Positions 1 to 10,279 are shown, numbered from the stretch's first letter. The stretch is 64,000 nucleotides of DNA from Paenibacillus marchantiae (GCF_028771845.1 NZ_CP118270.1:4588001-4652000); one strand, 5' to 3'. Notes: generated by a model not told the origin, from the sequence alone. A program made the numbers and translations.

Positions 1-1782
1 GCCATTATCCGTAATGACACAAGCCGAATGCTTATCGTACAAGGAGCAGCGGGTAGCGGTAAAACTTCGGCAGCCTTGCAGCGAGTGGCGTACTTATTGT
101 ACAAACACCGCCAGACGATCAGTGCTGATCAGATCGTCCTTTTCTCACCGAATCCGATGTTTGGCAGTTATATTTCCACTGTCCTTCCGGAGCTCGGTGA
201 AGATAATATGCAGCAGACTACTTTTCAACAATTTCTCGACTATTGGCTCGGCTCTTCGTTGCGTCCGGAGGATGTCTTTGATCAGATTGAATATGTACTG
301 ACCTCGCATGAAGCTCCGGGCTATGAGGCTCGGCTTCAGGGGATTGAATATAAAGCCTCCGATGCTTTTCTGCAAGCCTTGCAGAATTATGGAAACTGGT
401 TGGGGCAGGAAGGCATGCGATTCAACAGCATTCGGTTTCGAAATCGTGATTTGATTACTGCGGAGCAAATGAGAGCCGAATTTTACGGTTATGATCGTTC
501 CCTGCCCTTGTTAAATCGCGTTGTACTCTTACAGGAGTGGCTGCTGAAAGAGCTGGCTTCCCTGGAACGTATGGAACGTGAAGAATCATGGGTACAGGAA
601 GAATTGAATTATCTCGACAACGATCAGTATGCGGATATCTTCGAAGTACTGCATAAAGATAAGGAAGTATTTGATATCGCGGAACAGTACGCCCAAATTC
701 GTGAGAAAATAAGCAAGAAGCGTCGAGAAGATGAAGGTGATTTTGACTTTGCCCAGAAGGAGGAGGAACTGCTCGGCCGCAAGATCGTGAAAGAACGGTT
801 TAGCCCACTAAGAAAAGGTATCAAGAAATTCTCGTTTGTTGATATCAAAGGCATATATGGCGAATTGTTTGTTGACGAAGCCACTTATCGGGAGAAAACG
901 AATGCTACGTTTATCCCCTCGCTATGGCCTGAGATATGCAGTCAAACCAAGGAAAGCCTGATCCGGAACGAGTTGTTCCATGAGGATGCGACGCCCTATT
1001 TGTATGTAAAAGAAATGATTGAAGGTGTCCGGACAAACACGGAAATTAAGTATGTCTTCGTTGACGAGGGTCAGGATTATTCAACATTTCAATATGAATA
1101 TCTCAAAAAGCTGTTTCCTCGAGCCCGTATGACCGTGCTCGGCGATTTCGGGCAAGCGATCTTCACGCAGGCTACTAATTTGGCCGCAGCTGATTCACCA
1201 TTAGTCCGTCTCTACGGTGAAGCCGAAACAAGTCTTTTCTCCCTAGTACGCAGTTATCGCTCAACGAAGGAGATCGTTGAATTTACAAGAGCGATGCTTC
1301 CAGACGGAGATGAAATTGTACCCTTTGAAAGAAAAGGCCTAAAGCCCCTGCTGACGAGAAGAAACGACAGAGAGAAGCTGGATGCACAAATGGTGGCAGA
1401 TATCGCTGCGCTAAGAGCCGAGGGCTTTGATTCCATCGCTATTATTACGAAGACCGCCGCCGAAAGCCACAAGGCCCATGAATCGTTACAGATTCAAGGA
1501 GGCGAAGTGTTGCAGCTCGTTACGAAGGAAACGTTCAACTTTGAAAAAGGTGTAATGGTCATTCCTGTGTACCTTGCCAAAGGTGTCGAGTTCGATGCAG
1601 TCTTGGTCTATGATGGTTCGTCTGGAGCTTATAGCCGCGACAATGAACGCAAACTTCTTTATACGGCGTGTACGCGCGCTATGCATCGCCTTCATCTGTA
1701 CATGGCGGGCGATTGGTCGCCATTCATACAGGCCTTGCCAGCGGATTTGTACGAGGAATCGGAGGCCTATAAAGCGGAGTAA
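1..1782 (+). CDS. helD: HelD-like DNA/RNA helicase, 3' part (5' end outside window)
   Basis: The frame is already open at base 1, nine codons ahead of the first Met, so the gene starts upstream and its N-terminal coiled-coil region is missing. The visible part begins at the Walker A motif GAAGSGKT, followed by a long inserted charged region (about residues 150-290 of the visible part), a Walker B-like VFVDEGQDYS, a superfamily 1 motif SYRST and the C-terminal KGVEFDAVLVYD and YTACTRAMHRL motifs. This order and the large insertion fit HelD, the UvrD/Rep-like ATPase that removes and recycles stalled RNA polymerase. A generic UvrD-family helicase is the alternative. A strong terminator follows. 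Confidence 0.85.
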   Translation, partial: AIIRNDTSRMLIVQGAAGSGKTSAALQRVAYLLYKHRQTISADQIVLFSPNPMFGSYISTVLPELGEDNMQQTTFQQFLDYWLGSSLRPEDVFDQIEYVLTSHEAPGYEARLQGIEYKASDAFLQALQNYGNWLGQEGMRFNSIRFRNRDLITAEQMRAEFYGYDRSLPLLNRVVLLQEWLLKELASLERMEREESWVQEELNYLDNDQYADIFEVLHKDKEVFDIAEQYAQIREKISKKRREDEGDFDFAQKEEELLGRKIVKERFSPLRKGIKKFSFVDIKGIYGELFVDEATYREKTNATFIPSLWPEICSQTKESLIRNELFHEDATPYLYVKEMIEGVRTNTEIKYVFVDEGQDYSTFQYEYLKKLFPRARMTVLGDFGQAIFTQATNLAAADSPLVRLYGEAETSLFSLVRSYRSTKEIVEFTRAMLPDGDEIVPFERKGLKPLLTRRNDREKLDAQMVADIAALRAEGFDSIAIITKTAAESHKAHESLQIQGGEVLQLVTKETFNFEKGVMVIPVYLAKGVEFDAVLVYDGSSGAYSRDNERKLLYTACTRAMHRLHLYMAGDWSPFIQALPADLYEESEAYKAE

Positions 1783-1844
1783 ACATGCCGGGTATGTCTG
1801 ATCTAACAGCGTATGAGAATTGAACTACTCAAATAAGTAGCACT

Positions 1845-1870
1845 AGTCGCCTTTTAGGCGACTTTTTTTT
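1845..1870 (+). terminator. Intrinsic terminator after helD
   Basis: Inverted repeat AGTCGCC / GGCGACT with a 5-nt loop, followed directly by a run of eight T. It lies about 60 bp after the helD stop codon. Confidence 0.9.
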
Positions 1871-2045
1871 GAATTTCTAAGTCATTATAGAGACGAACTT
1901 GTCAGCGATAACCTTTGGATTATTTCCATATTGTTATACTCAGCATAAATTTTATTATATGGGTGGACTAAGATTACAGTTATATAATAGAAATACGTAA
2001 ACAGAAGAATAGATTGCATACATAAAGTATAGAGGAGCTAAGATC

Positions 2046-4895
2046 ATGTTAACCAAAATGAACTTGCAGGGAAGCTGGGAGCTTCAACTGGATGAACATA
2101 AACAAGGCGTACAAGGCCCATTTGACGATACCATAACGCTGCCGAACACGACTTCTCATGCACGCAAAGGAAGAAAGAATGTTGTGGCTCACATCGGGTC
2201 TTTGACTGATGAATATGCATATGAAGGATGGGTGTGGCTGAAAAGGGAGATTGATATACCTTCAACGCTTGCTGGCAAGAAATGCAGTTTGTATCTGGAA
2301 CGCACGCGCATAACCAAGTTATGGGTCGATGGTGAAGAAGTTGGAGCACAGGATAGTCTTAACACCCCCCATATATCCAGCTTACCGGAAGGGCTATCGC
2401 AGGGAGAACACACCCTCACCATCCGAGTCGATAATACGGACTATCCGACGAAAGGCGGGCATCTTACATCCGTCGATACTCAGACCAACTGGAACGGAAT
2501 TACCGGGAAGCTGGAGATTCAATTTTACCACGAGGTGCATATGGGTGAGGTACAGATCTATCCCAATGCTACAGAGCGAACATTCAGAATCACAAGTACA
2601 TTGTCCAAATCGATATCAGGTACTGTATTGTCCGTTACTGCGCAAACCTTCAAGCCCCTTTTAAAAGAGACACATGGATATGTGGCATCAGACAGAAATC
2701 ATGTGGTGAATGAGCAAACTTATCCATGCAGCCAGGACGAAGTTCATGTGCTCTACAAGATGGGAGACGACGCATTGCTCTGGAGTGATTCAGATCCACA
2801 TCTGTATGTGCTGACCCTTACTCTGTTGGGGGAACATGGCGATGTGCTGGATACAACCGAAATCATAACAGGACTGCGAGATTTTGAAGCTAATGGAGAT
2901 GCTTTTACTATCAACGGTCGAAAGACCTTTCTTCGTGGAAAACATGATGGTCTAATCTTCCCACTTAAAGGTTACGCGCCAACCGATGTGGATGAATGGC
3001 TGCAAATCCTGAGTATTTCCAAATCATATGGTATAAATCATTATCGTTTCCATACATGTTGTCCGCCTGAAGCAGCGTTCACCGCTGCAGATCTGCTTGG
3101 CATCTATATGGAGCCTGAATTGCCATTCTGGGGTACAATCACGGATGAACTCGACCCACAGCATAATCAGGCTGAACAGGACTATCTTATTCGTGAAGGC
3201 TTTGCCATGCTCAAGGCGTATGGGAATCATCCTTCTTTTGTAATGATGTCACTTGGTAATGAACTTTGGGGCAGTAAAGAAAGACTGAATGCCATTATTA
3301 AAGCGTACAGAGCATTTGATCCACGCCATCTGTACACCCAGGGTTCAAACAATTTTCAGTTCACTCCGCTGATTCTAGAGGAAGAAGATTTTTACTGTGG
3401 CGTACGTTTTTCCAAAGATAGACTTTTCCGCGGCTCTTATGCCATGTGTGATGCCCCGTTGGGTCATGTTCAAACCGACGTGCCTGGTACTCTGAAGGAC
3501 TACGACGACATGATCTTGCCTGATGGAACAGTTTCGGAGAGTGAGGGAATTCAAGCAGATGAATCGGAGATTCAAATTCAATATGGAACGGAAGCCAAGA
3601 CCGTGAAAGCCGCTTCTGTTGAACAACAGCTCATTCCGCATCTACCCGTCATTTCCCATGAAATTGGACAATATGCCATGTATCCCAATTATGAAGAGAT
3701 CGAGAAGTATACCGGATCGCTGAAGGCAAAAAACTTCGAGGTGTTTCGGGAACGATTGCAATCCAAAGGAATGGGACATCTGGCTGAACCCTTTTTCAAA
3801 AGTTCTGGAAAACTTGCAGTAGCCTGCTATAAGGAAGAGCTTGAGGCGGCATTTCGATCCAATCATCTGGCAGGATTTCAATTGCTCGATCTTCAGGACT
3901 TTAGTGGACAGGGGACTGCACTGGTAGGTATTTTGGATGCCTTCATGGATTCGAAAGGGCTGGTTACTCCTGAGGAGTGGAGGACGTATTGCTCCGATGC
4001 AGTACTTCTGGCCCGATTCGAGAAATTTAACTACAATTCGGGTGAAGATTTCAATGCCTATATTCAATTAAGGTACTACCGAACAGATTCATTGAGGGGT
4101 CAGACTGTGGAGTGGGAAATGCGTGATTCGGATCAGCGGATTGCACAAGGAAAAGACGAGATTTCCTTTGTATCTGGAGAAACTTGGTTTGAGATTAGCC
4201 AAATAAAGTTCAAGCTGCCTGATGTGAAAAAGATGACGCCAATCACTCTATCCCTGCATATTCCAGGTACCGATATTCGGAAACAATATGACCTATGGGT
4301 ATACCCTGATCATGATGTGACAGCTATTGAACAAGACTATATTTATAAGGAATTGTCCGATGAAGTCATTGCCTTACTTGAAAAAGGTGAGAGCGTGCTG
4401 CTGCTCCCAACACTCGAAGATAACGACAGTTCAGTCGAAGGCACATATTGTACCGATTTCTGGTGTTATCCGATGTTCCGATCCATTTCGGAAAGCATGA
4501 ACAAGCAAGTTCCCGTCGGCACACTAGGCCTTCTAATCAATAACTCACACCCTGCTTTGAAGCACTTTCCAAGTGAGACCCATTCCACTTATCCTTGGTG
4601 GCATATCGTTATGAATTCACGGTCTATTATTCTGGATAAAGTCGCAGAGAATGTTCAACCTTTCGTTCAAACCATCGATAATTTTGAACGTAATCATAAG
4701 CTGGGGCTGCTGTTTGAATGTCAAGTTGGAAAAGGCAAGCTGCTGGTTGGAGCACTACATTATGATAAATTGATTAAACAGACAGAAGGGCGCCAGTTAC
4801 TTTACAGCCTTGCACAATATGTAAAAAGTGAGGACTTCCAACCGGAAGCCAAGATAGAACTGGATGAGCTTCAACAGTTGTTAGGAAAGAAATAG
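2046..4895 (+). CDS. Glycoside hydrolase family 2 protein (beta-galactosidase/glucuronidase type)
   Basis: The 949-residue protein starts with a beta-sandwich sugar-binding domain (about 1-180), then an immunoglobulin-like domain (about 180-290), then a TIM barrel (about 290-600). In the barrel the acid/base glutamate sits in GNELWG (E406) and the probable nucleophile in SHEIGQY (E539), the usual GH2 spacing. The last 300 or so residues are not clearly assignable and may be a further beta domain. No signal peptide is visible, so it should act in the cytoplasm on an imported oligosaccharide or glycoside. Start supported by GAGGAG 8-12 bases upstream. No sugar transporter or regulator is next to it, so the substrate cannot be told from context. 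Confidence 0.85.
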   Translation: MLTKMNLQGSWELQLDEHKQGVQGPFDDTITLPNTTSHARKGRKNVVAHIGSLTDEYAYEGWVWLKREIDIPSTLAGKKCSLYLERTRITKLWVDGEEVGAQDSLNTPHISSLPEGLSQGEHTLTIRVDNTDYPTKGGHLTSVDTQTNWNGITGKLEIQFYHEVHMGEVQIYPNATERTFRITSTLSKSISGTVLSVTAQTFKPLLKETHGYVASDRNHVVNEQTYPCSQDEVHVLYKMGDDALLWSDSDPHLYVLTLTLLGEHGDVLDTTEIITGLRDFEANGDAFTINGRKTFLRGKHDGLIFPLKGYAPTDVDEWLQILSISKSYGINHYRFHTCCPPEAAFTAADLLGIYMEPELPFWGTITDELDPQHNQAEQDYLIREGFAMLKAYGNHPSFVMMSLGNELWGSKERLNAIIKAYRAFDPRHLYTQGSNNFQFTPLILEEEDFYCGVRFSKDRLFRGSYAMCDAPLGHVQTDVPGTLKDYDDMILPDGTVSESEGIQADESEIQIQYGTEAKTVKAASVEQQLIPHLPVISHEIGQYAMYPNYEEIEKYTGSLKAKNFEVFRERLQSKGMGHLAEPFFKSSGKLAVACYKEELEAAFRSNHLAGFQLLDLQDFSGQGTALVGILDAFMDSKGLVTPEEWRTYCSDAVLLARFEKFNYNSGEDFNAYIQLRYYRTDSLRGQTVEWEMRDSDQRIAQGKDEISFVSGETWFEISQIKFKLPDVKKMTPITLSLHIPGTDIRKQYDLWVYPDHDVTAIEQDYIYKELSDEVIALLEKGESVLLLPTLEDNDSSVEGTYCTDFWCYPMFRSISESMNKQVPVGTLGLLINNSHPALKHFPSETHSTYPWWHIVMNSRSIILDKVAENVQPFVQTIDNFERNHKLGLLFECQVGKGKLLVGALHYDKLIKQTEGRQLLYSLAQYVKSEDFQPEAKIELDELQQLLGKK

Positions 4896-5019
4896 GTACA
4901 GTTAACGTAAAAATTATTATGTAAACTTATTTAAGTCAGTTTTATTTCTTTTTACCTTAATGACATAAAACCTCCATCATATGTAAACCGTAATGGGGTA
5001 CGCATGAAGGAGGATACAT

Positions 5020-6366
5020 ATGAAAAGTCATGTGCATCAAAAAGAAGAAGAGAAACTGAGCTGGATTAGTCTTTCCTTATTTGGAGCGGGGTGTACGCTG
5101 GGAACCGGATTTTTCCTCGGAACAAGTCTGGCTATTCATTGGTCCGGTTTATACGTGCTTGTACTTTTGGTGCTGGCTGCTGCGGGGACCTATTTTGTAT
5201 TTGGAGCATTAGCTCAGATGACGGCAGAAGATCCGAAAGAAGGGGCTTTTCGAACATATGCCGGTGAAGCGTTCGGCCCATGGGCCGGTTTCGGAAGCGG
5301 ATGGATGTATTGGTCTTCCGAAATGCTGATCATGGGCAGTTCATTAACTGCTCTCGGATTATTCTCTCAATTTTGGTTTCCCAAGTTTCCGTTGTGGGTG
5401 TTTGTGGCAGTATACGCATGTATTGGATTGTTCATCGCCGCATTGGGAGCCAAAGGGTTAACTCAAACAGAAAATGTACTCGCAGTAATCAAGTTAGCTG
5501 CAACGGTTGCTTTTATCGCAATTGCAGCAGCGGCTTGTCTGGGCTGGTTAGATGTGAAGATTACGCCGCAGAAAATAACGAATGAATGGTTCCCTCACAA
5601 AATAAAAGGCGTGTGGACCGGGTTTATTTATGCCTTTTTTGCCTTTGCCGGGATTGAGGTCATGGGTTTAATGGCAGCCAAGCTGAAAGAACCTAAGGAT
5701 GCAGTGAAATCAGGCAGAGTGATGTTATTAACCGTCAGTACGCTGTATGTTGTGGCAATTGCCTTAATCCTTCTTCTGGTTCCTGCTGCTAAATTAACAC
5801 CAGACGAGAGTCCTCTCGTCAAAGCGATGTCATCAATTGGATTTACGGTCGTGGTTCATATTCTCAATGGAATTTTGATAATCGCCGGATTCTCCACGAT
5901 GGTCGCTTCAATCTATGCGATTACGTCCATGTTGGTTAAACTGGGTGAAGACGGAGATGCACCGAAGATGTTTACGAAGACTTGGGGAAAAAAGAACATG
6001 CCCCTATATGCATTAGGATGTACTGCGGCTGGATTAATCCTTTCTACTCTCCTGGCATTATGGATGCCTAAGAGCCTATTCGAATATGTAACAACCGCAG
6101 GTAGCTTGGTATTAATGTATACCTGGCTTCTGATTTGCGTCACGTATATCAAGAAAATGAAGCCAACAAGTTGGAATCGCATCAAAGTGTGGATCGCCAT
6201 GGTCCTTATACTTGCAGCAGTAGCTGGCACGGCTATGGAAAAAGCCAGCAGAAGAGGTCTGCTGGCCAGTATAGGTCTTGTTGTATTGATTGCCTTGATT
6301 ACTTACATTGTAAACAAAGTACGAAAACCGCGACCTCCATCATCTACTGAGCCATCAAAGCCCTGA
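5020..6366 (+). CDS. APC-superfamily amino acid permease
   Basis: 448 residues with about twelve hydrophobic segments and the APC N-terminal signature region (GAGCTLGTGFFLG, residues 23-35), where the glycine-rich unwound part of helix 1 binds the amino acid backbone. It should be a cytoplasmic-membrane importer of an amino acid. A strong GAAGGAGG lies just ahead of the ATG. The gene converges on the YcgG-family gene with only 14 bp between stops. The same gene types (permease, YcgG, LysE, DUF1989) are, to my recollection, grouped in B. subtilis as ycgF-ycgG-ycgH-ycgI, which suggests that the permease belongs functionally to that set. The substrate is not predictable from sequence alone. Confidence 0.85.
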   Translation: MKSHVHQKEEEKLSWISLSLFGAGCTLGTGFFLGTSLAIHWSGLYVLVLLVLAAAGTYFVFGALAQMTAEDPKEGAFRTYAGEAFGPWAGFGSGWMYWSSEMLIMGSSLTALGLFSQFWFPKFPLWVFVAVYACIGLFIAALGAKGLTQTENVLAVIKLAATVAFIAIAAAACLGWLDVKITPQKITNEWFPHKIKGVWTGFIYAFFAFAGIEVMGLMAAKLKEPKDAVKSGRVMLLTVSTLYVVAIALILLLVPAAKLTPDESPLVKAMSSIGFTVVVHILNGILIIAGFSTMVASIYAITSMLVKLGEDGDAPKMFTKTWGKKNMPLYALGCTAAGLILSTLLALWMPKSLFEYVTTAGSLVLMYTWLLICVTYIKKMKPTSWNRIKVWIAMVLILAAVAGTAMEKASRRGLLASIGLVVLIALITYIVNKVRKPRPPSSTEPSKP

Positions 6367-6380
6367 ATGGGTGTCTCGTA

Positions 6381-7145
6381 TCAGCTATTCGTCAATTTGC
6401 TAATGGCTTGCTTCATGCGCAAAAAAGGACATTTGGAAGGGGTCTGCTCGTCATCGGGCAGGAAATATTGTTTCCATTCCAGATTATCCTGCTCCCCATA
6501 CCACATGAGCGAAGGATGAGCAGGAACGGCATCATAGGCTGCCAAGCGCTTGCGAATCAAGGTTTTCATTTTCCGGCCAAGAGGTGTGTTGTCATTAATG
6601 GATTCAAACACCCACCTTGGTTGAAAAGCAAACATAAGATAAGGGAAGTGCCTACTGGCTCTAAGTTCGTGCGCGGGAGTGGCACAGAAACAAAAGTAAG
6701 GCTCCCCGCCAAAGCAAAATTCCCATGTGGCTTCATGCGGATCAGTCGAAATATGTTCAGGCCAGGAGGCAGTATCGAGTGAACTTACCCGGTTAAGCAT
6801 CTCCCAGAACAAGGACTGATACTGCTCCACCGTTGTGTTGTTTCTCAAATCATCCGGTGTCTCGCAAATGACAACCAAAGAAGCGTAATGTCCCGTTTCC
6901 CGAGAAACAGGCCCATATTGACTAAGTAATTCCGCCATGTCTTCAGCAGAAGCTTGGGTTCGCGGATCCCTTGTGAATCCGTATCTCAAATGTCCGGAGA
7001 GAAAACCCATACGTCCGGGTACACAAGGATACGTATTACCCTCATCTGCAATCATATTGGCAAATTTTGAATAAGCGTCCTGCTGCCATTCGGGCAGACC
7101 TTTGAATGATGCATTTATTTCATCGGCACTGTACAGCTCTGCCAT
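6381..7145 (-). CDS. ycgG: YqcI/YcgG-family protein (heme-dependent N-hydroxylase family)
   Basis: The roughly 254-residue protein matches the YqcI/YcgG family in its full-length layout: an N-terminal PCVPGRMGF segment, a central TWEFCFGGEPYF block and a C-terminal SKCPF near the end. Members of this family that have been studied (GntA of guanitoxin biosynthesis, DcsA of cycloserine biosynthesis) are heme proteins that hydroxylate the guanidino nitrogen of arginine-like amino acids; the bacillar members have no proven function. I chose the ATG at 7145 over the one eight codons upstream because GGAG/GGGGA precedes it. It is the last gene of a likely minus-strand operon with a LysE exporter, DUF1989 protein and amidase. 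Confidence 0.8.
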   Translation of the reverse strand: MAELYSADEINASFKGLPEWQQDAYSKFANMIADEGNTYPCVPGRMGFLSGHLRYGFTRDPRTQASAEDMAELLSQYGPVSRETGHYASLVVICETPDDLRNNTTVEQYQSLFWEMLNRVSSLDTASWPEHISTDPHEATWEFCFGGEPYFCFCATPAHELRASRHFPYLMFAFQPRWVFESINDNTPLGRKMKTLIRKRLAAYDAVPAHPSLMWYGEQDNLEWKQYFLPDDEQTPSKCPFLRMKQAISKLTNS

Positions 7146-7228
7146 GGATTCCCCAACTCCATTCCACATGATACCGTTAACGTATTAATGAGGATGGCGT
7201 TGGGTGACTGTCCAGTGTAGTTTTTATG

Positions 7229-7855
7229 TCAGAAAAAGATAGATCGTACAGCTTCAAAACCGAAGTACAGGCCAAATCCGATCAGACAGATCCCTGAGAT
7301 AATGGAGATCCAGCGCAAAACGGTTTCGTTGCTGCGTTTATGAAATCGACTAGCCATGCCAGCCATGATGACATCCCAGACAAGGATTCCTATGAAAATA
7401 CCAGAACTGTATAGTAGCAGATGAGCGGTGTCGGTATGCTTCACGGTTGTAGCAAGAATAGAGCCGTAAATGCCGAGCCAGAATAAAATATTCAGGGGAT
7501 TGGACAGGGCCATGAGAAAGCCAGAGACAAAAGATTTTCCCACTCTTGCTTCTGCTGTAGAAGAGGTCTGGATACCGTCTTTCAACTTGGAAAGTGTTTC
7601 CACACCAGTGTACACCAGAATAAAACTGCCAAAAGACCAAAGAAAAGAGCGCATGAAAGGCGTGTCCAGAAAATGGGCAACTCCAAAATAGATCAGAAGC
7701 ATGTACACCAAATCGGCAAACATGGCTCCCAGTCCCAGAATCCAGGCATGCATAAACCCGTGGCGGGCTCCGCGATCCAACTGAGCGGCATTAATCGGAC
7801 CAATTGGAGCTGATAGTGAGATTCCCAGAATAATATAACTAAACAGTACAGACAT
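7229..7855 (-). CDS. LysE-family amino acid exporter
   Basis: About 208 residues with six predicted transmembrane segments and the LysE/RhtB N-terminal motif LSAPIGPINAAQ around residues 14-25. Family members export lysine, arginine, threonine or homoserine, or related small amino compounds. The ATG at 7855 is preferred to a GTG four codons upstream, because that GTG overlaps the AAGGAG ribosome binding site. It lies between the YcgG-family and DUF1989 genes, all reading the same way with gaps near 100 bp. Exporting a product, or a toxic intermediate, of those enzymes is a reasonable inference. Confidence 0.85.
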   Translation of the reverse strand: MSVLFSYIILGISLSAPIGPINAAQLDRGARHGFMHAWILGLGAMFADLVYMLLIYFGVAHFLDTPFMRSFLWSFGSFILVYTGVETLSKLKDGIQTSSTAEARVGKSFVSGFLMALSNPLNILFWLGIYGSILATTVKHTDTAHLLLYSSGIFIGILVWDVIMAGMASRFHKRSNETVLRWISIISGICLIGFGLYFGFEAVRSIFF

Positions 7856-7967
7856 ATACGCGTTCACTCCTTAACGGGTTCGACGAATTGTACCGGTAAG
7901 TCACACACATATGGGTACAAGTCATCGTATTCCCGTCTGGAGCAAATTAGAACAAGCTGTGCGTCGC

Positions 7968-8591
7968 TTAATCTAATAAGGACTCTACATCCAGCTGAAT
8001 AGCTGTACAATGATATCCGTTGCATGAGCTTTCTTCACATGGGCAGGCGGATAAACCGACAACCAGATCGGTCAATGCCTCCATCTCCACATAATCACCG
8101 GCGCGCGAATCTGGAGCTACGACATCAATCTTGCCCAGATCATCTACGACCGATTTCATAAACAAATTAAATGGATAATGCTGATCCGGCGGCAAGATCC
8201 CGAACGGTTCAAGAGCCTGATTTAGGTTATGATAGCAGCTGGCATGATCCTTTTTGTCATATAATACTTCATACATTTCCGGACGACAGGCGGAGTTGAA
8301 GAAATCATGAACACCAACCGTGTCACGAACGATTTTAAGCAACGGCTGATATTGATTGGAATACACGGACTGTCCTGGTTTGATCCGGTAGGACCGCAGT
8401 ACGTCCATCGTTACACCTGGGTCTAATCGATTATTGGCATTTTGAGCATCATATGCAACAAAATCAACGACCTGCTGACCCTCCAAATCGGTCACCCGAA
8501 TTAATGAACCTTTATTTACCTTGACGGCATAACCCGTTTTGGCAGGGATACGAACAGACTGCTTATGGCGTTCCGTAGTATTCATTTTCAT
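7968..8591 (-). CDS. DUF1989 / urea carboxylase-associated family protein
   Basis: 207 residues with the family hallmark around 160-185 (PDSRAGDYVEMEAL followed by LVVGLSACPCEE) and a Cys-rich C-terminal end (SACPCEESSCNGYHC). This family includes the urea carboxylase-associated proteins; a pair of them (CgdA/CgdB) has been shown to act as carboxyguanidine deiminase in bacterial guanidine breakdown. Here only one member is present, so the same reaction cannot be assumed. GGAGG lies 10 bases ahead of the first ATG, with a second ATG two codons on. Its neighbours, an amidase-signature hydrolase and the YcgG-type protein, make a guanidino or carbamoyl compound a plausible substrate. Confidence 0.8.
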   Translation of the reverse strand: MKMNTTERHKQSVRIPAKTGYAVKVNKGSLIRVTDLEGQQVVDFVAYDAQNANNRLDPGVTMDVLRSYRIKPGQSVYSNQYQPLLKIVRDTVGVHDFFNSACRPEMYEVLYDKKDHASCYHNLNQALEPFGILPPDQHYPFNLFMKSVVDDLGKIDVVAPDSRAGDYVEMEALTDLVVGLSACPCEESSCNGYHCTAIQLDVESLLD

Positions 8592-8703
8592 TCGTCACAT
8601 TCCTCCGCTGTTTTTGCTTTCAGTATGCGGAGCTGACATGGCTTTCATGCACTTTGGCAAACATACGGCTCACATTGAAAATGATACAGGTTGTATTCAG
8701 CGT

Positions 8704-10209
8704 TTATGCTGGAAACAGTGGATTACCCTTCATGCCGACCCATAGTTCGGATGTTTCCAGCTGACCAGCCAGATGAAGCAACCAGTCTTCACGGCCTTTG
8801 GTTGCCATAATCTGTACACCCATGGGCAGGCCTTCAGGAGTCAGATGCACAGGAACACTCATGGCGGGTTGACCCGTCAGATTCGCGAGCTGAGTGAACG
8901 GAGTGTAGGTAAGACTTGGCTCAAACATCTCATAAATCAACTGCTGCTGCTGGATCTTGTCCAAATCGCTAATACGCATCAGATGCTGAATTTGTTCATC
9001 ATGAGGTGTCAATTCGCCGATTTTGGGTGCTGGAAAAGCATTGACAGGTGTGAGATAAAAATCATAGCGTTCAAACAATGTGGACATCTGAGCTGCGGCA
9101 ACATCCCATTCGGCCAGACTATGTACGAATTCGGCAGCGGATACTTTTTTGCCGGCTTCAGCCAGAACCCAGGACTCGATCTCCATATCAGCAGAGGTTA
9201 ATGTTCTGCCCATAGAACGTTCCATCGAAGAGATCATCGCCGCCATTTCGCCGCTGTTCATCAAGTAATAGTTCTCCATCAATTTGACACCATTAACCGG
9301 GCTCAGCTTTTCTTCAACCTCATGACCTTGTTCTTCCAGCCAGCGAACCGTCTTATATACAGCTTCTTTGGCTTCATCACTCACAGGTGTTCCTACAGGC
9401 GAAGCTGTCGTGTAAGCGACTTTCAGTTTGCGTTGATGAGGATAGTTCATATCAGCCAAGTAGCTGCCTGGAAAGAGGGGAGCATGAAACGCAGCTTCGG
9501 GCTGAATCACTTGCAGGGTATCCAGCAAAGCAGCGCTGTCGCGAACGGAACGGGACAAGGCAAAATCAATCGAAGCACCCTGCCACTGACGACCAACTCC
9601 TGGTCCAACAGGTGTCCGTCCACGTGTAGGTTTTAGTCCGAACAAGCCGCTGAATGAAGCAGGGATTCGGATGGAACCGCCACCGTCACTGGCTCCCGCA
9701 AGGGGGACAATTCCCGAGGCTACCGCGGCAGCGGCACCTCCACTTGAACCGCCTGGCGAGTGATTCGTATTCCATGGATTTCGACTTGGACCGTGAAGAC
9801 GGGGCTCAGTAATATTTTTCAGGCCAAATTCCGGTGTATTGGTATGTCCGATGATAATGAAGCCTGCATCGCGCAGACGGGAAACGAAATTAGAATTCCG
9901 CTGTGCCCGATGCTCACTGAGAAGACGAGAACCCGAGGTGAGAATTTCACCTTCCAGGGATTGAGAGATATCTTTCAATAACAAGGGCACGCCGGCAAAG
10001 GGCTGCTCTCCCGGGCGAACTATACTCGCTTCCTGACGTGCACGTGTTTCATATGTACGAATGACTGCATTGAGCTGCGGGTTCACTTCTTCCAGGCGTG
10101 CATACGCCGCTTCCAGCAATTCGACAGGCGATATCTCCCGTGCGCGAACCAATTCAGCCAAACCTATAGCATCGTAAGATGTATACGAAAATGATGAAGA
10201 CGAAGACAT
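8704..10209 (-). CDS. Amidase (amidase signature family)
   Basis: 501 residues with the complete amidase-signature Ser-cisSer-Lys triad: K79 in GVPLLLKD, S155 in GGSSGG and nucleophile S179 in [12 protein letters not shown]. The enzyme hydrolyses a carboxamide to acid and ammonia; the family ranges from GatA and allophanate hydrolase to broad acylamidases. It lacks the extra C-terminal domain of long allophanate hydrolases. It is the first gene of a probable four-gene operon running to YcgG. GAGAGG lies about ten bases ahead of the ATG. The substrate is unknown; the neighbouring DUF1989 gene suggests, but does not show, a urea- or guanidine-derived compound. Confidence 0.85.
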   Translation of the reverse strand: MSSSSSFSYTSYDAIGLAELVRAREISPVELLEAAYARLEEVNPQLNAVIRTYETRARQEASIVRPGEQPFAGVPLLLKDISQSLEGEILTSGSRLLSEHRAQRNSNFVSRLRDAGFIIIGHTNTPEFGLKNITEPRLHGPSRNPWNTNHSPGGSSGGAAAAVASGIVPLAGASDGGGSIRIPASFSGLFGLKPTRGRTPVGPGVGRQWQGASIDFALSRSVRDSAALLDTLQVIQPEAAFHAPLFPGSYLADMNYPHQRKLKVAYTTASPVGTPVSDEAKEAVYKTVRWLEEQGHEVEEKLSPVNGVKLMENYYLMNSGEMAAMISSMERSMGRTLTSADMEIESWVLAEAGKKVSAAEFVHSLAEWDVAAAQMSTLFERYDFYLTPVNAFPAPKIGELTPHDEQIQHLMRISDLDKIQQQQLIYEMFEPSLTYTPFTQLANLTGQPAMSVPVHLTPEGLPMGVQIMATKGREDWLLHLAGQLETSELWVGMKGNPLFPA

Positions 10210-10279
10210 GATGATCGTTCCTCTCTAAATTGACTTAATCTACTATTCCATAAGTCATCGTACCACCGGAATAGCGAAA

